Positions 1 to 7,533 of a stretch of 22,314 bases of DNA are shown here, piece after piece. The position numbers were made by a program, and so were the translations under genes. The stretch is from Microbacteriaceae bacterium UBA6152. Lineage in GTDB: Bacteria; Actinomycetota; Actinomycetes; Actinomycetales; Microbacteriaceae. The stretch covers positions 14,493-36,806 of the forward strand of contig DIUS01000014.1 of the NCBI GenBank assembly GCA_002423075.1. The letters run 5' to 3'. The notes below the pieces were generated by a model. That model worked only from the letters and a program-made list of their open reading frames with translations. It had not been told where the DNA came from and did not search any database. Position 1 is the stretch's first letter. Each line of letters opens with the position of its first letter.

Positions 1-1905
1 CTGCCGGCGCTCGACGCTCTCGTCACCGACTACAGCTCGATCGCCTTCGACGCCGCGATCGCCGGAGTGCCGAGCGTGTTCTTCGCCCCCGATCTGGCGA
101 CCTACCTCGCGACCCGCGGGCTGTACCAGCCCTACCGCGAGTTCGCCGGCGGCGAGCCCGCGCGCACGTGGGCCGAGACGCTCGACCGGCTCGACGCGGT
201 GCTCGACGGCCCGGCTCGGGCGACCGCACTCTCGCACGCCACGTGGCTGCGCGACGAGGTCGTCGACCACCTCGACGGTCGCGCGACCGAGCGCGTGCAC
301 GCCGCCGTGCTGCACCTGCTCGACGAACCCGCGCCCTCCGTCGACCCGTCGACCCCCGCTGTCGTCAGTTCGCGTCGCATCGTCGTGGAGGAAGCGACGG
401 CGAGTGACGACAGCGCGGGGGGCAGCAGTGTGCGCATCGCGGGCCGCGCAGAGGGCCGACTGCTGGGGCTCGCCCTCGTCGGTGCGCGCAGCACGATCGC
501 CGGTGAGATCGAGCAGCGGGGCGACTCTTTCGTGGCCAGCTTCGCTCTCGTCGGCGAGCGGTGGGGCAGCGCTGGGCTCGCACCGCCGAGCGGCGACTAC
601 CGGCTCGAGACTCGATTCGAGGGTGCCGTGCACGCCACGGCGCGCGCGACCGTCAGGGCAGTACCGCCCCCCGAGGTGCGCAGCGAACTGATGCGCGTCG
701 AGCTGCGAGCGGACGCCGGAACCCTCGTGCTGCGCGTCGCGGCTCCGCTCTCGGATGACGAGCGCGGAGCATCCGCCCAGAAGCGTCTCGAGAAGCAGTA
801 CCGCGCGCACACAGCGACCCCCGAGAACTCCGTCTTCTTCGAGAGCTTCTACAGCCAGACCGTGGCGTGCAACCCGCTCGCGATCGATCAAGAGCTGGCC
901 CGCGTGCGGCCCGACGTGACGCGCTACTGGTCGGTCGTCGACCGTTCGATCGCCGTGCCCGAAGGCGCTGTGGCGATCGTCGAGGGCTCAGCCGAGTGGT
1001 GGCGCGTGCGCGGTGACGCCCGCCTGCTGGTCGTGAACGACTGGCTGCGCAAGCGGTGGATGCCCCGCCCGCACCAGACGGTGCTGCAGACCTGGCACGG
1101 CACGATGCTCAAGCGCCTCGCGCTCGACCGCGACGGCGTGGGCCTGCGCACCCGCATCGCCGTGCGGCGTGAGAGCCGCCGCTGGAGCGTGCTCATGGCG
1201 CAGAACGACTATGCGGCAGGGATTCTTCGCCGGGCCTACGCGTTCGCCGGCCCGATCTGGGTGGAGGGGTACCCCCGCAATGACGTGCTCGTGCGGCACG
1301 ACCGAGGGGCTCGCGACGCCGCCCGAGCGCGGCTCGGCGTCACGGCTGAGCAGCGCGCGGTGCTCTACGCCCCGACCTGGCGAGACGATGCGAACGAGAT
1401 CGTCGACTACCTCGATCTGCCGAGCCTGCCCAGCGCGCTCGCCGAGCTGCCCGGCGAGCACGTCGTGCTCGTGCGCGGTCACAGCCGCACGCTGCGCCAC
1501 GGGCGCAACTTCGAGGCGCCCGGCCTCATCGACGTGACGACGTACCCCGACATGGCCGACCTGCTGCTCGCGGCCGACGTCGTCATCACCGACTACAGCT
1601 CTCTCATGTTCGACATCACGGCCACCGACACGCCTCTCGTGCTCTTCGCCCCCGACCGCGAGCACTATGAGCGCGAGCTGCGCGGGTTCTACTTCGACCT
1701 GCTCGCCGACGCGCCCGTCGCGGTCACCGAGAGCCGCGACGACCTGCTGCTCGCGCTCGCGCGGCTCGCCGGTGCGGGTGACGGCGGGTCAGCATCCGTC
1801 GCCCTCGATCAGTGGCGGCAGCGATTCACCCCGCTCGATGACGGGCACGCGGCCGAACGCATCGTCGCCCGCATCATCGGCGACGGGATGCTCGAGCCCC
1901 GCTGA
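1..1905 (+). CDS. CDP-glycerol:glycerophosphate glycerophosphotransferase, tandem-module, 5'-truncated
   Basis: The reading frame is open from the first base, so the gene begins upstream of the window; 634 codons are visible. Two copies of the C-terminal signature of TagB/TagF-like (Glyphos_transf) enzymes are present. One is at codons 10-20 (VTDYSSIAFD), at the very edge. The other is near codon 530 (ITDYSSLMFD) and belongs to a complete second module that also carries the TWHGT motif with the presumed catalytic His near codon 366. Codons about 120-240 form a beta-rich linker between modules. Enzymes of this family transfer glycerol-phosphate or related polyol-phosphate units from CDP-activated donors, building teichoic acid-like wall polymers at the inner face of the membrane. 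The gene ends in TGA at 1903 and faces the glycosyltransferase gene across 65 bp. The family is clear; the exact polymer cannot be told. Confidence 0.88.
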   Translation: MPALDALVTDYSSIAFDAAIAGVPSVFFAPDLATYLATRGLYQPYREFAGGEPARTWAETLDRLDAVLDGPARATALSHATWLRDEVVDHLDGRATERVHAAVLHLLDEPAPSVDPSTPAVVSSRRIVVEEATASDDSAGGSSVRIAGRAEGRLLGLALVGARSTIAGEIEQRGDSFVASFALVGERWGSAGLAPPSGDYRLETRFEGAVHATARATVRAVPPPEVRSELMRVELRADAGTLVLRVAAPLSDDERGASAQKRLEKQYRAHTATPENSVFFESFYSQTVACNPLAIDQELARVRPDVTRYWSVVDRSIAVPEGAVAIVEGSAEWWRVRGDARLLVVNDWLRKRWMPRPHQTVLQTWHGTMLKRLALDRDGVGLRTRIAVRRESRRWSVLMAQNDYAAGILRRAYAFAGPIWVEGYPRNDVLVRHDRGARDAARARLGVTAEQRAVLYAPTWRDDANEIVDYLDLPSLPSALAELPGEHVVLVRGHSRTLRHGRNFEAPGLIDVTTYPDMADLLLAADVVITDYSSLMFDITATDTPLVLFAPDREHYERELRGFYFDLLADAPVAVTESRDDLLLALARLAGAGDGGSASVALDQWRQRFTPLDDGHAAERIVARIIGDGMLEPR

Positions 1906-1970
1906 GCTCGCGACGACTCGCGCGGCTAGGGCGCCGGTGACGACAACGCGTGTGACGACGACGCCGGCGG

Positions 1971-3020
1971 CTACGACTCGATGCGCGACGTGTCGTCGGC
2001 GTCGCGGGCACCGACGAGAAGTCCGCGCAGAAAGCCGGCGCCCCAGCTGAAGTGCATGACGGCGATCACGCGCGCGAACGTCACGCGGTCGACGAACCGT
2101 TCGCCGCTCGACCGCACGAACAGCAGCGAGATCAGCAGCGCCGCATAGAGCAGGGGCCCGAGGTAGGCGACCGAGAGCAGCCAGGCGGCGAGCCCGGTCA
2201 CGACACCCGTGAGCTCGAGCACGAGCAGCACGGCGCTCAGAGCGCTCGCGAGCACGAGGGCGGGTGGGACGAAGTAGCGCAACGGATTGCGGCCGCCGAG
2301 ACGGCGCACGAGTTCGCCGCGCCAGATGCCGGTCGCCGTAAACTGCCGCGCGAGCTTGCCCCAGGTGTCGCGCGGCCAGTAGATGACGCGCAGCTCCGGG
2401 TCGAGCCAGACGAGGTGCCCGGCCGCGCGCAGGCGAAAGTTGAGCTCCCAGTCTTCGCCCCGCTTGAGCCCCTCGTCGTAGAGGCCGACGGCAACGAGCT
2501 TCTCGCGCCGCATGATGCCCAGGTAAGCGCTCTCGGCTGGGCCTTCGGATGCTCCCCCGTGGTACGCGCCGCCCCCCAGCCCGAGTCGGCTGTTGTAGGC
2601 GCGGGCGACGGCTGACTGCAGGCGCGTGCGACCGGTCGCGACCATGAGCCCGCCGACGCTCGCGGCACCGGTGCGCTGCAGAGTCGCGACGCCGCGAGCG
2701 GTGTAGTCGGCGGGAAGCTCGGTGTGAGCATCCACTCGCACGATGACGTCGTGTGCTGCGGCGCGGATTCCGAGATTCAGGCTCACCGGAATCGACAGGG
2801 CGTCGTTGGTGACGACGCGGAGGCGCGGGTCGCCCGCCGCGCGCTCGGTCACCCGTTCGGTCGTGCCGTCGGTCGAGGGGCCGAGCACGACGACGAGCTC
2901 ATTCTCGCCCTCGTACTGCTGGGCGAGAACGCTGTCGATGGCCTCATCGATGTAGGCGGCCTCGTTGTACACCGGCATGACGTAGCTGACGCTCGGGTGC
3001 GTCGCTGCGGGCGGGGCCAT
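1971..3020 (-). CDS. Membrane-anchored family 2 glycosyltransferase (ExoA-like)
   Basis: This 349-residue protein begins with a GT-A (GT2) domain: VMPVYNEAAYIDEAIDSVL near residue 14, VRVDAHTELP (a DxD-like metal/nucleotide-sugar site) near 95, and KRGEDWELNFRLR near 190, resembling the ED motif of ExoA-type transferases. About three hydrophobic segments follow between residues 250 and 310, anchoring the enzyme at the membrane. It probably adds a sugar to a lipid-linked glycan or exopolysaccharide, which fits the wall-polymer transferase on its left. The ATG at 3020 has GTGAGG almost directly upstream, too close for a classical ribosome site. TAACCT lies 8 bp before the ATG, so a leaderless transcript is possible. 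The acceptor and sugar are unknown. Confidence 0.85.
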   Translation of the reverse strand: MAPPAATHPSVSYVMPVYNEAAYIDEAIDSVLAQQYEGENELVVVLGPSTDGTTERVTERAAGDPRLRVVTNDALSIPVSLNLGIRAAAHDVIVRVDAHTELPADYTARGVATLQRTGAASVGGLMVATGRTRLQSAVARAYNSRLGLGGGAYHGGASEGPAESAYLGIMRREKLVAVGLYDEGLKRGEDWELNFRLRAAGHLVWLDPELRVIYWPRDTWGKLARQFTATGIWRGELVRRLGGRNPLRYFVPPALVLASALSAVLLVLELTGVVTGLAAWLLSVAYLGPLLYAALLISLLFVRSSGERFVDRVTFARVIAVMHFSWGAGFLRGLLVGARDADDTSRIES

Positions 3021-3080
3021 ACCTCACGAGGTTAGTGCCTCGCCCGCCACCTCCTGAGGCGACGGGTCTGCGTCGTCGCG

Positions 3081-4472
3081 CTACTGCAGCTCGCCGAGTG
3101 TGACGGTGACCTCTTGCGCGGTACCGCCCCGCACGTACGTCAAGGTGGTGCTCTCGCCCCCGGGGAGCACACGCACCTGGGCCGTCAGGTCGACGCTGCC
3201 GCCGATCGGAACGCCGTTGAACACCGTGATGACGTCGCCCGAGCGCAGGCCGACGACGTCGGCGGCACCGCCCGGCGTGACCGAGTCGATGAGCGCGCCG
3301 ACCACGGTGCTCTCGGCATCGTTGATCGAGTCGGTGACGGTCGCGCCGAGCAGTCCGTGGCTGGCCACGCCGTCTTCGATGAGCTCGTTGGCGACCCGCT
3401 GGGCGAAGTTCGACGGAATCGAGAAGCCGACGCCGATCGACCCGGCCTGGCCGCCGCTCCCGCCTGCCGTCGCGAGCGCAACGACGATGCCGATCAACTG
3501 ACCCTGGTCGTTGAGCAGCGCCCCGCCCGAGTTGCCCGGGTTGATCGCCGCATCGGTCTGGATCACAGGCAGCGAGATCGTGGCGCGCGGGGTCGTCGGG
3601 TTCGACGGGCTCTCATTGCCGGGCACGTCGAAGTCCCAGAAGTCGAACGGAGCGTCGACGTCGTTCTCGGGCTGCGGCTGCTCGAGCGACTGCTCGGGAA
3701 CCGCCGAGGAGCGCACGGTGATCGAGCGGTTGAGCGCCGACACGATGCCGTTGGTGACGGTGCCGGTCAGGCCGAGCGGCGAACCGATGACGATGGCCCG
3801 GTCGCCCACGTTGAGCGCGTCGGAGTCGGCGAACTCGATGACCGGCAGGTTCTCGGCACCTTCGAGCTTGACGACGGCGAGGTCGGCGAGCGGGTCGGAG
3901 CCGACGAGCTCGGCGTCGAAGATGCGCCCGTCAGAGAGCGAGACGCGGATGCTCGGGGTGATGGTGGCGCCTTCGAGCGTGGCGACGTGATTGTTGGTGA
4001 GCACGTACCCGTCTTCGCTCAGGATGACACCCGAGCCGCCCCCGGCGGTGCCGCCGCCGGCGACCTGCAGACTGACGACGGACGGCATGGCCGTGGCGAC
4101 GACGCCGGTGACGAGCGTGGCGTCGTCGGGGTCGTTAACGGTGATGGCCGTGGGCCCCTGTGGGGTGCCGACGACGCTCGTCTGGGTGCTGGCGAGCACT
4201 GCCGCGGTCACACCGCCGCCCGCGACACCGCCGACGAGGGCGCCGACGGCGAGCATCGCGACGAGCGGACCGACGGCCATCGGCGAGCGTGCGGGTGCCT
4301 CTGTGGCGGTGGGGGCCTGAGTCGCGGCGTGGTTCGCGGCGCTGGGCGTCGTGCTCGGGCTAGCCGCTGCGGCGTCTGTCGACGAGGCGGGGGCGTCGCT
4401 CTGCGTGGCCTCGACCTCGGGCCGCTGCGCCTCGTCGTTCAGGTCGGGCGTGTTCTCGGGCGTCGTGGTCAT
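3081..4472 (-). CDS. HtrA/DegP-like membrane-anchored trypsin-like serine protease with PDZ domain
   Basis: 463 residues. A low-complexity cytoplasmic N-terminus rich in Ala, Thr and Pro (about 1-64) precedes one transmembrane segment (about 66-92), which places the protease domain outside the membrane. The catalytic triad is visible: His162 in TNNHVA, Asp197 in DPLADLAVVKL and Ser315 in NPGNSGGAL. One PDZ domain occupies about 370-463, with GLLGATV and GLRSGDVITVFNGVPI. A Pro/Glu/Asp-rich insertion lies just before the Ser strand (about 265-295). HtrA proteases degrade or hold misfolded exported proteins under envelope stress. The ATG at 4472 is preceded by AAAGGAG at 9 nt spacing. A TAGAAT -10 box and an 11-bp-period direct repeat lie upstream (see those entries). 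All catalytic residues are present, so the enzyme is predicted active. Confidence 0.93.
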   Translation of the reverse strand: MTTTPENTPDLNDEAQRPEVEATQSDAPASSTDAAAASPSTTPSAANHAATQAPTATEAPARSPMAVGPLVAMLAVGALVGGVAGGGVTAAVLASTQTSVVGTPQGPTAITVNDPDDATLVTGVVATAMPSVVSLQVAGGGTAGGGSGVILSEDGYVLTNNHVATLEGATITPSIRVSLSDGRIFDAELVGSDPLADLAVVKLEGAENLPVIEFADSDALNVGDRAIVIGSPLGLTGTVTNGIVSALNRSITVRSSAVPEQSLEQPQPENDVDAPFDFWDFDVPGNESPSNPTTPRATISLPVIQTDAAINPGNSGGALLNDQGQLIGIVVALATAGGSGGQAGSIGVGFSIPSNFAQRVANELIEDGVASHGLLGATVTDSINDAESTVVGALIDSVTPGGAADVVGLRSGDVITVFNGVPIGGSVDLTAQVRVLPGGESTTLTYVRGGTAQEVTVTLGELQ

Positions 4473-4520
4473 GGTGGAGGGCTCCTTTCGCCGGTGTCAG
4501 CGTCCTCCGCAAACCTGTGC

Positions 4521-4526
4521 ATTCTA
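4521..4526 (-). promoter_or_regulatory. Candidate -10 box (TAGAAT) of the htrA-like gene
   Basis: TAGAAT reads on the minus strand about 50 bases before the start codon at 4472. No good TTGACA-like -35 lies 16-18 bp further upstream, which fits an activator-dependent or ECF/stress-type promoter. Inferred from position and sequence only. Confidence 0.4.
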
Positions 4527-4557
4527 TTTGCTCCGCCTGAACGCCTACCGCCGCTTC

Positions 4558-4578
4558 CCTCAGTCGCTCCTCAGTCGC
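4558..4578 (-). promoter_or_regulatory. 11-bp-period direct repeat upstream of the htrA-like gene
   Basis: CCTCAGTCGC occurs twice on the plus strand (4558-4567 and 4569-4578); on the minus strand it reads GCGACTGAGG twice with an 11-bp period. The repeat lies about 32 bp upstream of the candidate -10 box. Head-to-tail repeats at one helical turn in this position are typical of OmpR/PhoB-family response regulator sites. In mycobacteria and corynebacteria the htrA/pepD gene is controlled by the MprA/CgtR2 response regulator, which makes this a plausible activator site. Confidence 0.4.
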
Positions 4579-4617
4579 GTGGGCGCCCTCCCTCGCCCGG
4601 TCCGCGCTGGCTCGAGC

Positions 4618-5454
4618 TCAGCATCCGGGTCCGGCGGGCGGTTGCGCGCAATCGCGGTCGACGAGCACGGTGACAGCGTCGCCGGCGGTGGCCCGCAACG
4701 GGTTGGCGGGCAGCACGATCGTGCCGTTCAGCCGCACCCAGCCACCGCCTGCGAACCGGTATTCGGCGGTGTATTCGACATCCAGGTCGATGACGTAGGT
4801 GCCGGATGCCCGGTACACGTGACTCGTCGGCGTCGGGTCAAACTCGCTCAGTCCCTGGGCGCTCCACGGCGCACCCTTCGTGGTGAGCCGCGCCGAGCTG
4901 CCGTCGCCGTAGCGCCAGCGGTAGGCGACGGGTGTGAAGCGCACGTCGGCGGGCGCTCCGAGCAGCGTGCCCGACACGACGTGCCGGTCGATGAGGGCGT
5001 AGAAGTTGGTGTCGAGTCCGACGACCATCCACCCGTCGGGCTGCATGCGCTGCGTCGCCGGCTGCGGGCGGAACTGCGCGATGTCGCTGAGGGTCAGCGG
5101 TGGGATGCCCGGCGAGACTTCGCCTCCCTCCCCCGGCTTGTCCTGTCCCTCGCCGTAGCAGAGCCCGGCGAAGACCTCTTCGCACGGCCGCGGCGGCTCA
5201 GCACTGCCGCCGGAGCCACCCGATCCGTCCCCGGGGCCACCTGACCCGCCCGGCGAGCCCGGAATCGTCTGATTGCCCGACAGCGTCGCCCCGCCGTCAC
5301 CGACCTCGCCGCCGACGTTCGGGCAACCTGTTAGTGCAAGCACGTCAACGCAACTACTTGCTGCGTGAACTGTGCCGCCCCCGGCCGTCAAGACAGAGAG
5401 TGTTGTTGCCACAATTGCGATCGCTAGCTTGTGCACAAGCTTCCCCCGGTCCAC
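4618..5454 (-). CDS. Secreted PKD-like domain protein of unknown function
   Basis: 278 residues from the GTG at 5454. A second in-frame GTG at 5436, directly after GGGGAAG, would give 272 residues and an equally good signal peptide. The N-terminus is a Sec signal (KLAIAIVATTLSVLTAG, cleavage near VHA-AS). It is followed by a Gly/Ser/Pro-rich linker (about 55-90) and a C-terminal beta-sandwich region containing YRWRYGDGS and HVYRASGTYVIDLDVEY, the features of a PKD domain. Cys residues at the start of the mature part and at the C-terminus could form disulfides. The start overlaps the stop of the lipoprotein gene upstream by 31 bp (13 bp with the second start), so the two are translationally linked. 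It probably acts at the cell surface; no catalytic motif is seen. Confidence 0.75.
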   Translation of the reverse strand: MDRGKLVHKLAIAIVATTLSVLTAGGGTVHAASSCVDVLALTGCPNVGGEVGDGGATLSGNQTIPGSPGGSGGPGDGSGGSGGSAEPPRPCEEVFAGLCYGEGQDKPGEGGEVSPGIPPLTLSDIAQFRPQPATQRMQPDGWMVVGLDTNFYALIDRHVVSGTLLGAPADVRFTPVAYRWRYGDGSSARLTTKGAPWSAQGLSEFDPTPTSHVYRASGTYVIDLDVEYTAEYRFAGGGWVRLNGTIVLPANPLRATAGDAVTVLVDRDCAQPPAGPGC

Positions 5455-5984
5455 ACATCACTTCTCGAGATCCGAAGGTTGTCGTCTTCGACGCTCGATT
5501 GGAATTCGACCTCCAGATTCACGAGTTCCTCGCGTTCGGCAGGGGTTTGGTCCGTGCCTGTTGCATCCAGCACTCTCACCGCTGAAACATCGATGCAGGC
5601 GTACATGATCACTACGGCCTGGCCATCTAGATCCTGAAAGTGTTGCTGGAGCTGAGCACTTTGCAGTTGCGTCGTACCCATCGTGACTAGCCCCTGCTCG
5701 CGCAGCGATTGCACCGCGCTCTCTACTTCTTCGAAGTACTCAGAGGTAGTCGCCTCCCGAAGTAGCTCAATCTCGGAGTCAGGGTTCTCCGTTATCGAGT
5801 TTGAGAGCAAGAGGTACTCCTCATATGCCGCAGTCGCGGCCGCGAGCGCCTCTTCGTCCGACGCGAAGAGCGGGGCGACCGCTGAACTCGGCTCCGCATC
5901 GGGGATTCGGGTGGCCTCAGTGCAGGCGGCGAGCGGCACGACGAGGGCGATGGCCAGGGCGGCGAGGGCGGGGCGTCTCAGCAT
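5424..5984 (-). CDS. Putative lipoprotein of unknown function
   Basis: 186 residues from the ATG at 5984, chosen because it puts a lipoprotein signal exactly at the N-terminus: MLRRP, a hydrophobic stretch, then lipobox LAAC with Cys21. The frame stays open upstream to 6110, but those extra residues do not look like a signal. The mature part is acidic and mostly helical (EEALAAATAAYEEYLLLS, then a later segment with YACIDVSAVRVLDATG), resembling the NTF2-like lipoprotein type found in actinobacteria, though I cannot assign a family. The coding sequence is poorer in G+C than its neighbours (30 of 60 bases in 5761-5820), suggesting relaxed selection or transfer. It overlaps the PKD-like gene downstream, so the two probably form a two-gene operon of exported proteins. 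Confidence 0.72.
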   Translation of the reverse strand: MLRRPALAALAIALVVPLAACTEATRIPDAEPSSAVAPLFASDEEALAAATAAYEEYLLLSNSITENPDSEIELLREATTSEYFEEVESAVQSLREQGLVTMGTTQLQSAQLQQHFQDLDGQAVVIMYACIDVSAVRVLDATGTDQTPAEREELVNLEVEFQSSVEDDNLRISRSDVWTGGSLCTS

Positions 5985-6052
5985 GGCGCCCACGGTAGAG
6001 CGCGAGCGAACATCCCGAGCGGTTTCTCCACACGACCGCCACCCCAGTATTG

Positions 6053-6078
6053 GGTGCACAGACTCGTCTATTTGCACC
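6053..6078. promoter_or_regulatory. Dyad upstream of the tetR gene, candidate autoregulatory operator
   Basis: GGTGCA at 6053-6058 and TGCACC at 6073-6078 form a perfect 6-bp inverted repeat with a 14-bp spacer. An inner AGAC-TC-GTCT dyad lies between the arms. The site immediately precedes TAGGAT (6080-6085), a possible -10 box for the TetR gene starting at 6132. Position and size suit a TetR dimer repressing its own promoter, and possibly the divergent lipoprotein gene. Confidence 0.4.
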
Positions 6079-6131
6079 TTAGGATCAAGGCCAGAGATCG
6101 CCACCACCACGAACTCTTGGGATACCCGCCT

Positions 6132-6779
6132 ATGTCGCAGTCCAGCTTGTCTGTCGTTGACGCCGTGCTCGATGCGGCGGCCGACATCATCATGAACGAT
6201 GGTTACTCTGCCGTCACGGTCGCCTCGATCTCGTCGCGCGCCGATGTGCCGGCCGATCAGGTCGAGGAGGCTTTCCCGACTGCAAACGACGCCCTCGTCG
6301 CCATGCTGAACCGCGAGTTTCAGGGCATGTACCGCAACATCGTCGAGAACATCGAGCGCGACCCACGAGGTGGCCTGCTCTCACGCATGTACACCTACAT
6401 TCTCAGCTCGGTCTACGAGAGGCCGCTCGCCAAGACCCTGTTCGTGATCGACCGCGAAGCGCTCAACTCGATCATGCGCAATGCGCACAGCTTCACCTAC
6501 GTGCCCAACGTCGGCATTCGCAGCGAGCTCATCGAGGGTCTGCAGGCGGCTGGCATGGTGCGCCCCGACGTGGATGCTCGCCAGGTGTCGAGCGTGCTCT
6601 CGACTTGCTCGGCAGGTCTCGCCCTGACGGCTCCGCACGACGACCTCGACCTCATCATCGACGGGCTGGCGACTCTCATCTCTCGGGCTGTCGACGCCGA
6701 GGTCGACGACACCACCCCCGGCAAGGCCGTCTTCTACAACTGGGCGACGAGCCTCGTCGCGCGACCGCGCGAGGGTTAG
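6132..6779 (+). CDS. TetR/AcrR-family transcriptional regulator
   Basis: 215 residues from the ATG at 6132. The longer open frame from 6054 would add 26 residues without TetR character, and it crosses the candidate operator. The N-terminal helix-turn-helix region is visible at about residues 8-55 (VVDAVLDAAADIIMNDGYSAVTVASISSRADV, then a variant of the recognition helix and EEAFPTANDALVAM). The C-terminal ligand domain is helical and resembles no specific subfamily I can name. The ribosome site is weak. The stop codon TAG shares bases with the TAA of the convergent PAS gene (4-nt tail-to-tail overlap). The target genes are unknown; autoregulation is suggested by the upstream dyad. Confidence 0.82.
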   Translation: MSQSSLSVVDAVLDAAADIIMNDGYSAVTVASISSRADVPADQVEEAFPTANDALVAMLNREFQGMYRNIVENIERDPRGGLLSRMYTYILSSVYERPLAKTLFVIDREALNSIMRNAHSFTYVPNVGIRSELIEGLQAAGMVRPDVDARQVSSVLSTCSAGLALTAPHDDLDLIIDGLATLISRAVDAEVDDTTPGKAVFYNWATSLVARPREG

Positions 6780-7228
6780 GCTGCGGCGCTCCACCGGGTC
6801 GCGCGGGTCTCGGAGTCGACGATGACCACGAGCGCGCCGATGATGCGGGCGTCTTCGGTGAGCACGTCGCGAATCGGGTGGATCTCGATCGAGCGCGCTG
6901 CGGCTCGGGCGCGGCCGCCCGACCACGGCCACACTGCCTGAGCGCGTCCGTTGAGCACGTGCTTCCACGCTGCTTCGAGGTCACCGACCGCGTCAGGACC
7001 GGCGATGCGCGACAACGACGAGCCGACCAGGCTCGACGCGCCAGGGGCGTCGGACCGGCAGTCGATCAAGCATCCCGAGGCGTCGACGAGAAACCAGTCG
7101 CTGCCCTCGTCGAGTACCCACTCGAACAGACCGTTGAGCACCGCGCCATACCGGAGCACCAGTGCGTTGACGGTGCTCGAGCTTCCGGCGACGGCCCAGT
7201 CGATGGCAGTGGTGTGGGTAGTGATCAT
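6776..7228 (-). CDS. Single-domain PAS-like sensor protein
   Basis: 150 residues from the ATG at 7228, which has a strong ribosome site GAGGAG at 6 nt spacing. Upstream starts lie inside a hairpin and are unlikely. The sequence shows a PAS fold: DWFLVDASGCLIDCRSD near residue 45, a polar helix region LVGSSLSRIAGPDAV, and a C-terminal PAC-like strand pair with RSIEIHPIRDV and IIGALVVIVDSE. There is no transmembrane segment, kinase, GGDEF or HTH domain, so it is an orphan cytoplasmic PAS protein that must act through a partner. The neighbouring locus contains a multi-PAS kinase and c-di-GMP enzymes. No LOV-type NCR motif or haem-binding motif is apparent, so the ligand cannot be predicted. Confidence 0.65.
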   Translation of the reverse strand: MITTHTTAIDWAVAGSSSTVNALVLRYGAVLNGLFEWVLDEGSDWFLVDASGCLIDCRSDAPGASSLVGSSLSRIAGPDAVGDLEAAWKHVLNGRAQAVWPWSGGRARAAARSIEIHPIRDVLTEDARIIGALVVIVDSETRATRWSAAA

Positions 7229-7533
7229 GGCGTTCTCCTCGTCGGCGCGCAGCTCGATGGAGGTCGGCCACACAATGACCGACCACCATCGATGCACGCC
7301 CCGCGCTGGGGGGGGTTAGAGCGGCCGAGGGCCCATGGGGCTGTCGGTGAGCGTGCTCCTCTTAGGGTGACGGAGTCGTGGCGGGAGAGCAAACACCTGA
7401 TCGCCGGGGCTTTCGCATTGCGACAGCGTTTCATCACCTTTCACTTCTTCTGGTGCGTTGCCCCGCCAATATGGTGATAGCGACTCACTCTCCAGCCCTT
7501 TCGTGATCGCATCGACACAGAAGCGAGTGCGAC
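7229..7533. other. 305-base divergent intergenic region between the PAS gene and the BcsA-like gene
   Basis: No convincing gene lies here. The region holds the 39-base hairpin described separately and a run of eight G at 7308-7315. TATGGT at 7472-7477 is a possible -10 box for the plus-strand glycosyltransferase, and nearby ATCACC/GGTGAT half-sites surround it. It must carry both divergent promoters; their exact positions cannot be fixed by eye. Confidence 0.5.
7254..7292 (-). promoter_or_regulatory. Long hairpin/dyad in the 5' region of the PAS gene
   Basis: The arms at 7254-7267 (TCGATGGAGGTCGG) and 7279-7292 (CCGACCACCATCGA) pair at 13 of 14 positions across an 11-base loop, and the loop can add two more pairs. 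The hairpin ends 25 bases before the start codon, just upstream of the ribosome site, without a following U-run. It could be a protein operator in the DNA or a structured 5' leader in the RNA; sequence alone cannot separate these. Confidence 0.55.

Noticed and set aside
1906..1970. Terminator between the convergent glycerophosphotransferase and glycosyltransferase genes
   Set aside because: The repeats of TGACGAC are direct, not inverted, and no stem followed by a T-run was found.
3114..4673. 519-codon open frame on the plus strand across the htrA-like gene
   Set aside because: It is antisense to a gene with a full catalytic triad and PDZ domain. The translation is Arg/Asp/Gly-rich with no domain, as expected for the opposite strand of GC-rich coding DNA.
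7308..7315. Run of eight G as a phase-variation tract
   Set aside because: It lies outside any coding region and far from a fitted promoter spacer, so slippage would have no obvious effect; probably a chance feature of GC-rich DNA.
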